Shown here one piece after another: positions 43,910 to 55,086 of a DNA stretch of 64,000 nucleotides (positions within the stretch are counted from its first letter, which is position 1; each line of letters begins with the position of its first letter). The notes under the pieces are model-generated. The model was not told the origin of the DNA, searched no databases, and was given only the letters and a program-made list of their open reading frames with translations. The position numbers were made by a program, and so were the translations under genes. The DNA is from Armillaria gallica (Eukaryota > Basidiomycota > Agaricomycetes > Agaricales > Physalacriaceae), in assembly GCA_037576215.1 (NCBI GenBank), contig JBANDB010000002.1, forward strand, positions 4,216,001 through 4,280,000, in the 5' to 3' direction.

Positions 43910-44748
43910 ATGAACAGTGCTACTTCCGTAGCCGTCTCTGCAATGTCTTGCGCTAAGATCCCGCTTATGCTTCTAGCGATGCTGGGACTACAAATCTCAG
44001 TGACACCCCCACATCCTCCTCCTGATAGTAGCGAAAAAGCACCGTCAACGTGCCTGGAGGTCATCGTCAAACAACGACTTGGCCCCTTGCTAGTAAAGGT
44101 GAGTTCCACCGCCTTCAACGACATCGTTACTCATGACGACATTAAGATTATTTGTTGGCTAGGCGCAATCGCTGAGTCAACAGTAATTGTAGCGGGCTCT
44201 GTCCCTGAGAATGTCTTGTCTCGAAGCGTGCTTTCAGCCCTGGTTGTCACCGGGAGCGCTGACCAGATACGCATAACGCCGCTCTTCTTGCTGGGCATTC
44301 TCCTAACCACTCTTGGGGGGTACATTCGGTACCGCTGTTACCAGGAGCTGGGAAGGCTTTTTACATTTGAGATGAGCATCAGGGAAGGCCATGAATTGAT
44401 TCGTACGGGTCCGTACACTGTAGTCCGACACCCGGGGTACTCTGGCGTAATATGTGCGATCCTGGGGATCGTACTATGGCACGCTTCATCCGTGAGTTCT
44501 TCTTGTGCAGTTTGCTTCTAATAATGACTAACCCTATGTAGGGCTCTTGGGCACGAACCTGTGGAGCTTTAGAAATGACGTCCTTTCGACTCTTGGCCCT
44601 CACGTTTCTGGTCCTAGTCACCACCATAGCTGTAGGGCTCTTGAGGCGTATGCCAAAGGAGGATGAAGCGCTGAAGAAGGAATTCCCAGAAGAGTGGGCG
44701 AATTGGGCTGCAAAAGTTCCCCATAAATTGCTACCTGGCGTGTACTAA
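43910..44748 (+). CDS. STE14: Isoprenylcysteine carboxyl methyltransferase (Ste14 family)
   Basis: An ER membrane enzyme that methylates the C-terminal prenylcysteine of CaaX proteins such as Ras and mating pheromones, using S-adenosylmethionine. Exons 43910-44491 and 44542-44748 joined by a 50-nt intron. About 260 residues. Hydrophobic helices (KIPLMLLAMLGL; ITPLFLLGILLTTLGGYIRY) precede the diagnostic catalytic region HELIRTGPYTVVRHPGYSG (RHPxYxG), then FLVLVTTIAVGLLRRMPKED and the EEWANWAAKVPHKLLPGVY end (E-W-x-x-Y/W...PxxLxP). The ATG at 43910 is the first in frame; the frame continues open upstream without a start. Basidiomycetes often carry several diverged paralogs, so this may not be the main Ste14. 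Confidence 0.85.
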
Positions 44749-45100
44749 TTTATTGGCCACCGAAGTATATACCACCCTAGGAGTTTCAACACTATTCACA
44801 CCTTTGTATTATATATTTCAACAATTTTGGACGCCGGACCGTCTGGACTCGAGATAGTCACGAGTGACGTCGATCACCTGCCAGTCACTGCCAGTGAGAA
44901 CTTCGCGTTGCCGCTGCGGCAGCCTGCCTGTTGAAGCTCTACCACGTACATAAGTAACCCGGTCGGAATGAAAGAAGAGTCCGGTTAGTCGAATCTTTTC
45001 TTCGTAATGCGAAGAATCCGAGTCTTGATTTGCTCTCCGGTTTTCCTTACAGTAACGTGGTACGCACTCGACGCGTGTTTTTTTGACTTATCTCACGCTG
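44749..45100. other. Intergenic, promoter region of the MGS1 gene
   Basis: Downstream of the methyltransferase and upstream of MGS1, both plus strand. The ACTC-GACGCGT motif occurs at about 45066-45076 and a near copy (CTCGACGCGT) in the MGS1 start region at 45128-45137; possibly an MluI-box-like (ACGCGT) element, the binding site of the MBF cell-cycle factor. Nothing else is recognised. Confidence 0.4.
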
Positions 45101-47128
45101 ATGGACGTATTTGAAGTCCTATATGCTCTCGACGCGTCTTGGAACGCGACATCAATACCCATATAGATGATGGATGTCCAGATCCACCGTCTTCCTCACA
45201 GGAACGCCACTCTCAGGAGCTCGCACCTATTTTTACGATGAAGAAAAAAACAAAAGTCGATAGCGCGGTCTTTGGAACACCTCGCAATGCCAAACGCTCT
45301 GCGGCTGAAGCCCAGTCCTCTCCCACTCCTGTGGCATCCAAGCGCGCGAAAATCTCGTCCTCTCTTCGGAGTGTGGCTCCATTGGCCGAGAGAATGCGCC
45401 CTGCGAATCTCGAAGAGTTTATAGGGCACTCTCATTTAACCTCATCCGATTCATTATTCATGAGCGGCGTAGCCAATGCATCCCTTGGCAGCATGATATT
45501 TTGGGGTCCTCCAGGGTGCGTTTGTTTATCCTCGTATCGTTAGGGTTCTGGTGACTTCTGATAATCTTTACTCATAGCTGCGGTAAAACGACGCTGGCCA
45601 GACTTTTTGCGAGGCGGACGGGATCAGTTTTCAAAGAGCTGAGTGCCACCGTTGTGGGAATCAATGACGTCCGCGCCGTTTTTGAAGAAGCTAAAAATAC
45701 GCTATCGTTGACCGGAAGGTTGTTTAAATCAATATCCCTATCAGTCCTTTCTAATATTTTTGCCAGGAGGACGGTCTTATTCTTGGATGAGGTTCATCGA
45801 TTCAATAAGGGACAGCAGGTGAATCCAGTCATCTTTTTCCAGACAAGTACAACTAATACTATCCGACTCGCCAGGACATATTCCTACCATTCGTCGAACA
45901 GGGACAGATCCAGGTTCTCTCTGGATTGCTCATAGTATACTTCTTATTCATTCGATAATTTTAGCTCATTGGTGCCACGACTGAGAATCCATCATTCAAA
46001 TTGACGGGGGCTCTACTTTCTCGCTGTCGGTAAGTAAGGTATACTTTATTCTGTTCACGCATCCAACTCGTACTTCAGGGTATTCGTACTTGAACGATTG
46101 ACAGATGACGACATTCAGAAAATCATAGCTCAGGCTATTGAAAAGATATCACCCAAAGTTGATACGGACGGTGCAGACCCCCAGCAGATATCATCTTCTC
46201 AGAGTTTATCCCAATCATCGCATTCGGACGTACGGCAGTCTTTCCCTCAAATAACGGACAAAGTCATAGCATCTATGGTCTCTATGTCCGTAGGGGATGC
46301 CAGGACGGCCCTGTCGCTCTTGGAACTTGTCGTCAATACGCCATCCAATAAAAATGAAGCAGATATTATCACATCCATGAAACGGTCTGTGTCTACGTCG
46401 TACGATCGTACAGGCGACAGTCGATATGACATGATTTCTGCACTCCACAAGTGTGTGCGAGGAAGTCAAGGGAGCGCTGCCATGTACTGGTTAGCGAGAA
46501 TGCTTACTGCAGGTGAGGACCCGCTGTATATTGCTAGGCGGATGGTCGTTTGTGCTAGTGAGGATATCGGCCTCGCGGATAACCATGCTTTACCACTCGT
46601 GAGTACATTCGATGCATACTCAAGTAGGCACCCATTTATGCTCGTTCCTTTTCCTTACAAGGCGATGGCTACTCTTCAGGCATGTCAGAATGTCGGAATG
46701 CCTGAATGTCGCATTAACTTGGCTCATCTCGTGGCATACCTGTCCGAAGCACCGAAATCCACCCGAGCGTACGAGGCCTACAAACGTGCTGAGGCCGCCG
46801 CCCAGCTAGATATGACCATTCCGGTCCCCATGCAGATTCGTAATGCTCCCACAAAACTTTTGAAAGAGATAGGATGTTCCAAAGATTATCACTACAACCC
46901 TGATTACGCGTACGTCTACAGCTGGTAGTTCTCTTCAAATTCTGAAGACTTTTTAGCCATCCCGTGCATAACAATTATATGCCAATTCAATTTGAAGGCG
47001 AGCAATTTTTGAAGAAAGTTGATGACAAGTCAGGTAAGATGTGGGACGAAGCGGCCTTGCGGGAGTGGGAACTATTAGAGAATCATGGTCATGATTGGGA
47101 AGGTAGATCGCAAAACTCAAGCAACTGA
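45101..47128 (+). CDS. MGS1: AAA+ ATPase Mgs1/WRNIP1 with UBZ zinc finger
   Basis: A replication-associated AAA+ ATPase (yeast Mgs1, human WRNIP1, bacterial RarA) that binds ubiquitinated PCNA. From the ATG at 45101 the protein reads Met-Asp-Val-Phe-Glu, and then one base seems missing between 45115 and 45116; with it, the next residues form CPIC followed by [13 protein letters not shown], a UBZ4 ubiquitin-binding finger. The ATPase follows: [15 protein letters not shown] (Walker A, split by an intron), [16 protein letters not shown] (Walker B), [13 protein letters not shown] (sensor 1), [11 protein letters not shown], and the C-terminal [15 protein letters not shown] and [16 protein letters not shown] blocks. 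An in-frame 63-nt intron (46599-46661) must be removed. It ends [15 protein letters not shown]. Its theme matches MMS2 in the same window. Confidence 0.92.
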
Positions 47129-47316
47129 GTATTATCCCGTACGACGTGGTTCATAATAAATAATGTAAACTTCACTTTGGAAATTTTTTTTGTTCAGACA
47201 TGTCCAGAATGATAGGACGATGATAGAAGTTATTGCTTGTGTACAGCAACATGTGTACAATTGATTCATTTTTTACTGTGCTATTTGAACCTTAATTTAT
47301 TTGTGACTACTTACTT

Positions 47317-48235
47317 TCATTGATGTTTCGAGGATCTGATGCTTTCTGCCACGACGCTGAAGGAAGATGAAAATCAATGTAGTTTTTGAGGACCAATAGG
47401 AGATTGACTAACCCTTCACCACTCCAGAGCGCCAAAATACCAACAGATACCGCAGAAACGACTCGCCTATCCCAGTTAGGTTTATCCCAATTGATGTACG
47501 AGAAGTATCCCACAGTACTCAAGATACCGGCATTAACTACAGCACATTAGAGGGGGATTCGCTCATAAATTTGTTTACAAACCTATACCAAGAAGCCCTC
47601 CGAGCACACCGGGACGAAGAATTTGCTCGCGAAGGTGTCGGTAGATGAGGCTGCCTTCTTCTTTGGCACGGCGAGCTTCCTCCTGTCCTTTTGGAGTTTT
47701 GCTATACTTTTCGACGGCGAATCCTTCTACGGATAGAAGAGCAATGCTTGTCGCTACAGCTGCGGATATGGCCTTCGTGTCTCGACGAAGATGTGGTTGC
47801 GTGTAAAATGAGCGAGCTGCGCCGGCAAGTATCCCGACATTGACTGGATAGAATCGTCAGCCAGTGGTGAAGACTTCAAAAATCTTGCATACCTATGCCA
47901 ATTATTCCGCCAGCGACGCCTGGACGGAGGAGATAATCCTTCGCAACGTCCCAAAGGTAATATCCCTCATGCTTGACTTCACGAAGGTGCCTATTGGAAC
48001 GCTTCTTGTTGGACGACAAATCAGAGTCTGGAGGAGGCGCATTGGCGGAAGTGGCCGTGATGGGATTGGATTTGAAGTCAGAGGGTACGAGGTTTACTTT
48101 CGCGGTGTCGTCCACTACAGGATTGGCTGAAGACGGGGTTGTGTTGAGTAGACCGGTGTCCGGAAAGGGGTCTGGGTGATTATCGTCGACCGCACGTTTG
48201 GCGGCAGAGGCATACGAGGAATTGTTGGAAGACAT
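47317..48235 (-). CDS. Mitochondrial outer-membrane protein, OM14-like, with duplicated hydrophobic motif
   Basis: A predicted membrane protein of about 270 residues with two matching segments: LLRPGVAGGIIGIVNVGIL and, about 75 residues later, ILRPGVLGGLLGIVNAGIL, each placed across an intron at the same codon (isoleucine-G split). A third hydrophobic stretch follows (RVVSAVSVGILALWSGEGVVAE). The N-terminal third is Ser/Asp/Pro-rich and likely cytosolic. The start is the ATG at 48235 (MSSNNSSYAS); introns fall near 47846-47895, 47536-47582 and 47354-47413. The pattern recalls the fungal OM14 C-terminal domain of the mitochondrial outer membrane, but the assignment is from memory of its glycine-rich helices. 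Confidence 0.65.
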
Positions 48236-48448
48236 TGTGGTGGTTCTGAACAAGTTGTGTCGTATATAAGGAGACGGTGAATACCGATGACATCACGTTT
48301 CCTAATGACGTCGGTCACCGTCGACGTCACCGGTCGCAGATCCAAGCCAAAAAGATTTAATTAAATAATACTCAACTGGAAATATTAGTTACAAAAATAT
48401 TTACAGGTGGTAACAGTTGGTAACAAAACCTACTTCCTCTTCGTGTTA

Positions 48449-49584
48449 TCACGAATCCGAGCCACCATCCTCACATACCCATACGATGATTTGCTTGATA
48501 GCGTCCGTCACATCCTCTGTGCTGCAGGGTTGATTTACAGGTGGACAGTGCATGAACAGCACTCGCGTGCGATTGGACTTGTCGTAAGGCTTCCTGTTGC
48601 GTTGCGCCTCCGCTAGTGAACCGTAATATATGAAATCACAGAGGTAGTGTCCTGCATCCATCGACGAATATACATGCTGCAACCAGCCACATTGTCAAGG
48701 AGAGTCAGCAGTGTGAACAGCAGGTTCGCATACCTCGATTCCTGCCAACTTCATATCTTGCACTAGGCGCGTAACGTCGATATCAGTCAGGAGCTCTATA
48801 GATCGCGGTGGGTTCGATATCCAAAACAATTGATAGCTGGCATCTCACCATCCGTAAAGCGCTCGTAACTATGTCCATACCCTCGATGGACGCGTGAGGT
48901 GAAACTGTCAAGCGGAGCAGTTTCCGGTGGTATTTCACTTGAAGGCAGTCGAGGTTGTCCTTCAGAAGCCACTACAACGCCTGCGGCTGCGGCTGCGCCA
49001 TTGATATCTTCTGACTTCTTGGTGTTGGATGTTGGAGCATAGTTCCCCGACGCGTCCTTCATGTGGTAGCCGGTCTTATGTGCCAGCTTCTCCATCCGTA
49101 ATGGTCCACGTCCGGCAGCTCCAATGTGAAAGATAAAGTCGTAGCCTCGTTCTGGCGGAGCCGGAAACAAAGGATTGCCCTGGACTTGTTCTGGGAGAAC
49201 AGGTGGTCGTGCATGCAGTCCCGGAACAATCTTCATGACCGTCTCGTATTCAACTGGTATCTCCAATGTCGAAATCCTGATTTCAGCAGGCGGCAAACGT
49301 TTAGGCTCTTCGTTCAGGATCGCTGGACCATCTGCGGCTGGACTGGCAGTAGGATCAGCGACGATCGGGTCAGGATGGGGGTCAAGGGTGATAAGAGTAT
49401 TCTGCAGGGGTCGGACGGCGAGCCAAGATGGATTTTCTTTATGTTGTCCAAATGGCTGAGCAAAGCGTAAGTCGGCCTCGACTAGCATCAATAAATGAAC
49501 ATGATCACATACGCCAAATCCTGTAAGGAGGACATTGTATGTTCCACCATTCTTCGCAGGACGGGTATCGGGGTGAGGGGGCAT
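48449..49584 (-). CDS. Pyroglutamyl peptidase I (peptidase family C15)
   Basis: A cytosolic cysteine peptidase that removes N-terminal pyroglutamate from peptides. Four exons from the ATG at 49584 (first intron 49456-49512). Family motifs: the opening YNVLLTGFGPFGQHKENPSW, FIFHIGAAGRG, the catalytic Cys loop SSMDAGHYLCDFIYYGS and the catalytic His strand VLFMHCPP. About 330 residues, longer than the ~215 of bacterial Pcp, because of an insertion (about residues 40-75) rich in Pro and Asp and a further one after the KLAHKTGYHMKDASG segment. Fungal members often carry such insertions. The catalytic Glu is not assigned with certainty. Confidence 0.88.
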
Positions 49585-49778
49585 ATTCAGCTTAAATTCG
49601 GCCTTGGAGGTGAAAGGCAGAGGACTCGGTCTGCTGTTATCGTGGCATTGACAAGTAGAGTCGATTTGCTCTGTGCCGTCACGCCGGCCTTTCTTTGTCT
49701 CTGTTGCTCTAAGCCCTTGCAAACTCTAATTTTCGCTAGTCACTTTTTTCCTTTCGGCACCGTACGCACCATACCATA

Positions 49779-52696
49779 ATGTCCCGTTTCTTCAGGCAAG
49801 CTGGCGACTCCGACTCTGACTCCGAGGAATCCGACGATGAGTCCATGTCCAGCGGCGACGACGCGCCAACCCAAAGACCAGCGGCCTCTGCAGCGAAGCC
49901 AGCCATGTCCCGTTTCTTGCGTACCGCTGGATCAGATTCGAGTTCGAGTGATTCAGATGAATCTGAAGACTCGGATAGCGACAGCGATGACGATGCACGT
50001 CCTGCGAAGAGAACTGGACTGCCTCTTCGTAGCGACTCTGAGGATGAAGATTCGGAAGAGGACACAAAAGCGGGTGTAAGAATCATGAGCGCCCAGGAAA
50101 GACGTCTCGCAGATATGGAGTCGACGGGCAAGGCTATCGACAATGCCTTGAAAATCAATGACTGGGTTGCAATTTCTAACGGTGCGCACCGATATCTCTA
50201 CATTAGCCTCCATATTAATGGCCCTTGTCAGAATTCGACAAGCTTGTGCGTATGATTCAACGCCAGCATAACGTCTCGGAGCCGGTGCCTCCCTTCTACA
50301 TCAAAGCACTCATCAGCTTGGAATCCTCTCTCAATGCTGCTATCGCCAAAGAGAAGGAGTCAAAGAAAAAGATGAATGCTACAAACGCCAAGGCTCTCAC
50401 CGCCATGAAGCAAAAGGTTAAAAAGGGTATGAAAGAGTACGAGCAGGACATCTCTAAATACAATGCTGTAAGTGATCCGCTACAGTCTGTTTCATGCTGT
50501 TGACCTTTGCCAAGGACCCAGAAACATTTGAACGGGACTACGCGGCTTTGACGACTCGCGAAGCACCTCCAGCTGCAGCTGCGCGGCCCGCAGCCAGGGG
50601 TGGTGACGCAGATGGAGAGATTATCGATGACTTTACAACTGTTGGGAAGGGCGGAAAACCATGCAATTCACATCAGAGAGCATATTCAAGAACCTTCAGG
50701 CTGTACAGGAAGCGCGTGGTAAAAAGGTTATATATTCGTTTTCCCTGCATACGGACGTGGTCTGATTTGTCTACCAGAATACGGACCGAGCTGAGCAGAT
50801 CCGAATTCTCGAAAAGCTCCTCGAAGTGGCTGCCACGACCTACCAGCAGCTTCGTGTTCTTCTTGCCCTCATTTCATCGCGTTTCGATTACAACTCCTCG
50901 GTAGCTACACATATGCCCATCGAGCTGTGGCTGTCTGCCCAGCGAGAAGTCGACCAACTACTTTCCATCGTTGCTTCAAATTCTGCGTATTCGGTTCAGG
51001 AGATCACCGAAGATTATGATGAAATGGTGGAGCGGGTTCCTTCTACCGAAAAGGATGGCGTTGTGCGGATACGTGGCAGTATCATCAGTTTTGTTGACCG
51101 ACTCGACGACGAGTTCACTAAGAGTCTGCAAAACATCGATCCGCACGGTCCGGAATATGTTGATCGGTTGAAAGACGAAAAGGTCTTGTATTACACGATC
51201 TGCCGAGCGGAAGCTTTCTATGAGAAGACAAATCAAGAGGAACCGCTTGGACGGGTCATTATGAGAAGACTCGAACATATCTACTCCAAGGTCCGTGGTC
51301 TACTTGCCTCAATCTGAATTTTTGGCTAAGTAATAACTCTTAGCCTGACCCCGTTGTCCAAGCGCTCGAAGCAAGTATCGACACATCTGACATAAAACCA
51401 AAAATGAACCTGCTGCAAGACACAACCTCTCTTCTGATCCATCAACTATGTGTCTATCTGTATGGTGCCGGCAACTCACTGCTTCGGACACGTGCTATGC
51501 TAAGTCACATTTACCACCATGCCTTGCATAACGATTTCCACACCGCTCGGGACATGCTACTTATGTCGCATCTTCAAGAATCCATCCATTCTGCCGACGT
51601 TGCCACTCAGATTTTGTATAACCGTACTGTAGTGCAACTTGGTCTGTGCGCGTTCAGGTGTGGACTTATTAAAGAGGCCCAATCGACACTGCAAGACATA
51701 TTCACGACACAGAGGGTCAAGGAGCTTCTCGCACAGGGCGTTCATCAGCAGCGTTTCCAGGTCCTCACACCGGAGCAAGAGAAGGCAGAGAAGCAACGAC
51801 AGCTCCCCTTCCACATGCACATCAACACCGAGTTGCTTGAAGCTGCTTTCCTCGTGTCTAGCATGCTGGTGGAAATACCCTTGCTTGCGAGCATCGATTC
51901 TGAGGAGCTCAAGCGGAAAGCCATCTCCAAGCCTTTCCGACGCCTGCTTGATTTCGCAGACAGGCAGGTGTTCACCGGACCTCCTGAGAGCACCAGGGAT
52001 CATATTATGCAAGCCAGCAAAGCTCTTCAGGATGGTGAATGGGAGAGGTGCAGAGATCTGATCCAAAGCATCAAGATCTGGAGCTTGATGCCCGAATCTG
52101 CATCTGTGAAGGAAATGTTGGCAAAGTAAGTTATTTGTTGGTATAGGGTTACTTGCGCTCATGATAATTTACAGGCGAATACAGGAGCAAGGCTTACGTA
52201 CCTTCTTGTTCACGTATTCGGCTCACTACACCACTCTTTCTCTTTCACTGCTTGCTAGAACATTCTCCTTGCCCCTTCGTACTGTCACGTCCATCGTTTC
52301 GAAGATGATATGGATGGAGGAGCTTTCTGCCTCCTTAGATCAGTCGGGCGGTGTTGTCGTTTTACATCGGGTGGAGGTGTCTCGGGCTCAGCAATTGGCG
52401 CTGGTCATCGCTGATAAAGTCAACGCTATGGTGGAGCAAAATGAAAAGACCCTTGACATCAAAATGGGTGGTAGTGGTGGATGGGGCGACCGTGCTGATG
52501 GTGCTAAGGGTGAAAAGCGTGGAGAGCAAACTCAAGAACGACGCGGTCGCGGTGAACGAACACGAGGTGGTACTCGGGGTCAGTATCATTCAAAAGCAAC
52601 CAATTCAATCTCTCTGACGAGTACACAGGTACTACGCGCGGTGGTCGTGGGGGCCGATTTGCACAAGGCCTTGGAAACCGAATGCAGACCGGTTAG
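49779..52696 (+). CDS. NIP1: Translation initiation factor eIF3 subunit c (Nip1)
   Basis: A core eIF3 subunit that contacts eIF1, eIF5 and the 40S subunit. It opens with [18 protein letters not shown], and the same kind of unit recurs at [21 protein letters not shown]. Downstream blocks: [20 protein letters not shown], the eIF3c N-domain ([20 protein letters not shown]), [40 protein letters not shown] and the PCI domain ([20 protein letters not shown]), ending [14 protein letters not shown]. Several ~50-nt introns. One frame break lies in an A4 run (50655-50658): GKGGK is followed in another frame by [20 protein letters not shown]; a fifth A would restore the family sequence. As eIF3c is essential, a real null is unlikely. 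The last codons depend on treating the TAG at 52694-52696 as the stop. Confidence 0.93.
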
Positions 52697-52862
52697 TATG
52701 AGATACGTATACTATTATTTCATGCATTCCAGCTCTTCATCCCATATGTTTGGTTCGAAACTATGCTCGGTCCGCATTCAGAGATTTTACAAAAAGAGAG
52801 ACAACACGAAAACCAAACACGACAACAGATAATAATAATAAGTGCAACTACATAACTGTTCC

Positions 52863-54931
52863 TCATGCTGAATCCCTAAGGTATTCCACAAAGTCCACTA
52901 AAAACTTAACTTGTTCGTAGGTTTCCACCGCTTTGACGCTCCTCCGTCTTCGAACCAGGCATATCGCTGTCTCAACCATCTCGAGCGTATCACGCCTGAC
53001 CGGAAATGTGTAACTGTTCGACCCACGATAAGAATCGTTGGATAGCCAAGAGGGGGCCATAGAATGGAATGAAGGCTGATTCATATCCGTAAACCAGCCG
53101 CATAAGCCTAGCCTGATCATCCAACAGCACGCTACGACCCCCGCACGGCCGACGCCGCCTCGACAGTGCACAAGTACAGGAATGCCACGGAGTGTATAGG
53201 TATGGATTAGGACGGTGAGGTGCTCATTCAATGACGAAGCGGATAGTGAAGGGGCCAAACCCTCCGGTGTCGGTAACCTTCCGACAACCCTTGTGAATAG
53301 CAATTCGTGAGAGCGATTTACGAAACTTACCTTAGGACATCGATACCAATTTGCCGTGTCAGACGTTCATATTCAGGCCAACGGGCGCCCAAAAACTCCA
53401 GTTCGCCATCATCCAGACAACTGAAGGTTAAGCGGGGTTAGTAAAACTACACAGTGACGTCATTAAAACTTACCAGACAATGCAGCCAACGCCCAGCTCC
53501 TTCATCCTCATTAGATCCGTCTCTAAATTGCGGCATACACCAGAACGGCCGCGAACAGGTCCCTGCAGCCGGACTGTACATGAAATTAATGCGTAGTTTG
53601 CTGTGACGACGATCTAACGCACCTTTTTTTCCAGGGCAAGATGACAACAGTAAATTACCGAGAGTGAAGGAAGATAGAACGGGTGGTGATACAGATGCAC
53701 CGTTGACAAGGAGGTCAGGAGCTGAATGGGACGCCCTCTCTCCTAGTTCCGAATCAGAAGGTGTGTGACGCAGACTTTGAAAGGATCTTTTGGGTGACAA
53801 TGGTAAGGAAGAATTGGAAAAGGTTAATGAGAGCGATAGCGATACTGAGGAATGGTTCGAGTTAAAAGTGGTGCATGTCGACTGGGATGTGGTTGAAAAC
53901 TTGTCAGAGTGCAGACTCATATCGAGGGTAGGGGGAGCTGTGGGTATGGTAGAAGTAAAGCCGGAATTTAAAGCGGCGTGCAAGGCCTGAGAAATGTGGG
54001 AGCGGGTCCGGATATGAGACGTTGGTTGCTCAGGGATTTTCGGGTGCGTATAGACAGGAGGGTCGGGGGGAATAGAATATTCGTCCCCAGATTGGCGGCC
54101 AGAGAATACAAGACGATCAAGTGAGAAAGATGAGGGGATTTCGCAGATGGTAGACCTGATTCTACATGATCTCGAGCACTCTGGAATAGTATGGCAGATA
54201 CAGGTAGGAGGACATGATCTAAGCAAAAGGTGCGAAGATATGAGGGCTAAGAATTCCGGAGGTATTATCGAAGATATGCTAATAAAGATATGAATGATCG
54301 GTTGAAGTAAATATCCACTGAGAACATACTTGATTGGATGTGTAGTGGAGGTCTTGACCATGTGCTGCTGAATAGCAATCTCAGAAGGAACAGCGGGTGC
54401 ACTGCAGCTAACATTCAACGGTTCTTCCATAGCGGCCGATAGTTCCTGCACCAATTGCGTCTCTGATGGTGAGGCATTCACAGATGGTTTTGAGACATCT
54501 CTGGTGCCCTGAAATTCACCGTACCACCACGCGTTGTTTTGATTGCATTCCCTTTGATGAAGGCGCAGTTCGTGGTACACGTCCGGGGTATGTATGCACA
54601 ATGGGATATATCGAGTTGAGCAACCTCTGGGCCCAAACTTGATACGGCTGTAATCGCTGGTATGGTGCTGAGATGCTAGTCGAGCTAGCTGGTAAGGATT
54701 CAATGCAAAATTTCGTCAATGCTGGCGACAACTTAGAGAAGTGTTACGACTGACCACCTGAATGGTATCTTCCACAAACCGAGGAACGGTAGGAACATCA
54801 GTCGGCATACAATGAAGCCTCTCTATGCCTTCAACGAGCTGGTGAGGGTGAGGAAAGGCAGCAGATTCGACGAGAGTCATTGGTGGAAAGAGCAAAGTCG
54901 AATCCAGGAATGTCCGCTGTTGATACGCCAT
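52863..54931 (-). CDS. Dual-specificity phosphatase with long disordered N-terminus (CDKN3-like)
   Basis: A protein tyrosine/dual-specificity phosphatase. The catalytic P-loop is VLVHCRGGVGRAGVVACCW, matching HCx5R with the invariant Cys and Arg; the residue after Arg is Ala in place of the usual Ser/Thr. Upstream lie LETDLMRMKELGVGCIVCCLDDGEL and GIDVLRLPTPEGLAPSL, in the order seen in CDKN3/Cip1-type phosphatases. The first ~450 residues are a Ser/Pro/Cys-rich region with no recognised domain (YSIPPDPPVYTHPKIP; SSVSLSLSLTFSNSSLPLSP). Introns are present near 54710-54760, 54240-54340, 53580-53620, 53410-53470 and 53285-53335. The start ATG (54931) opens QQRTFLDSTLLFPPMTLVES. The 3' end converges on eIF3c with 166 bp between stops. 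Confidence 0.82.
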
Positions 54932-55086
54932 TACTTTCCTTACGTAACAAGTCTAGGCAAGCGGTAAAGCTCATTTAAATGCAGTATCAGAATTCCTCTT
55001 TCTTGCTTCTCTTTTCCGTGATAATGTACACTTCTCGTACAGTTACAGCTATCCATTTGCAATACAGTACCACTGAAACCTGGCAT

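Noticed and set aside
46599..46661. In-frame extension of the Mgs1 protein between LPL and AMATLQ
   Set aside because: It is a 63-nt intron with GTGAGT donor and CAAG acceptor; removing it gives the family sequence.
52694..52696. GTTAGT after eIF3c as a splice donor extending the protein
   Set aside because: The downstream frame is unlike eIF3c, and Thr-Gly-stop after NRMQ is a plausible family end.
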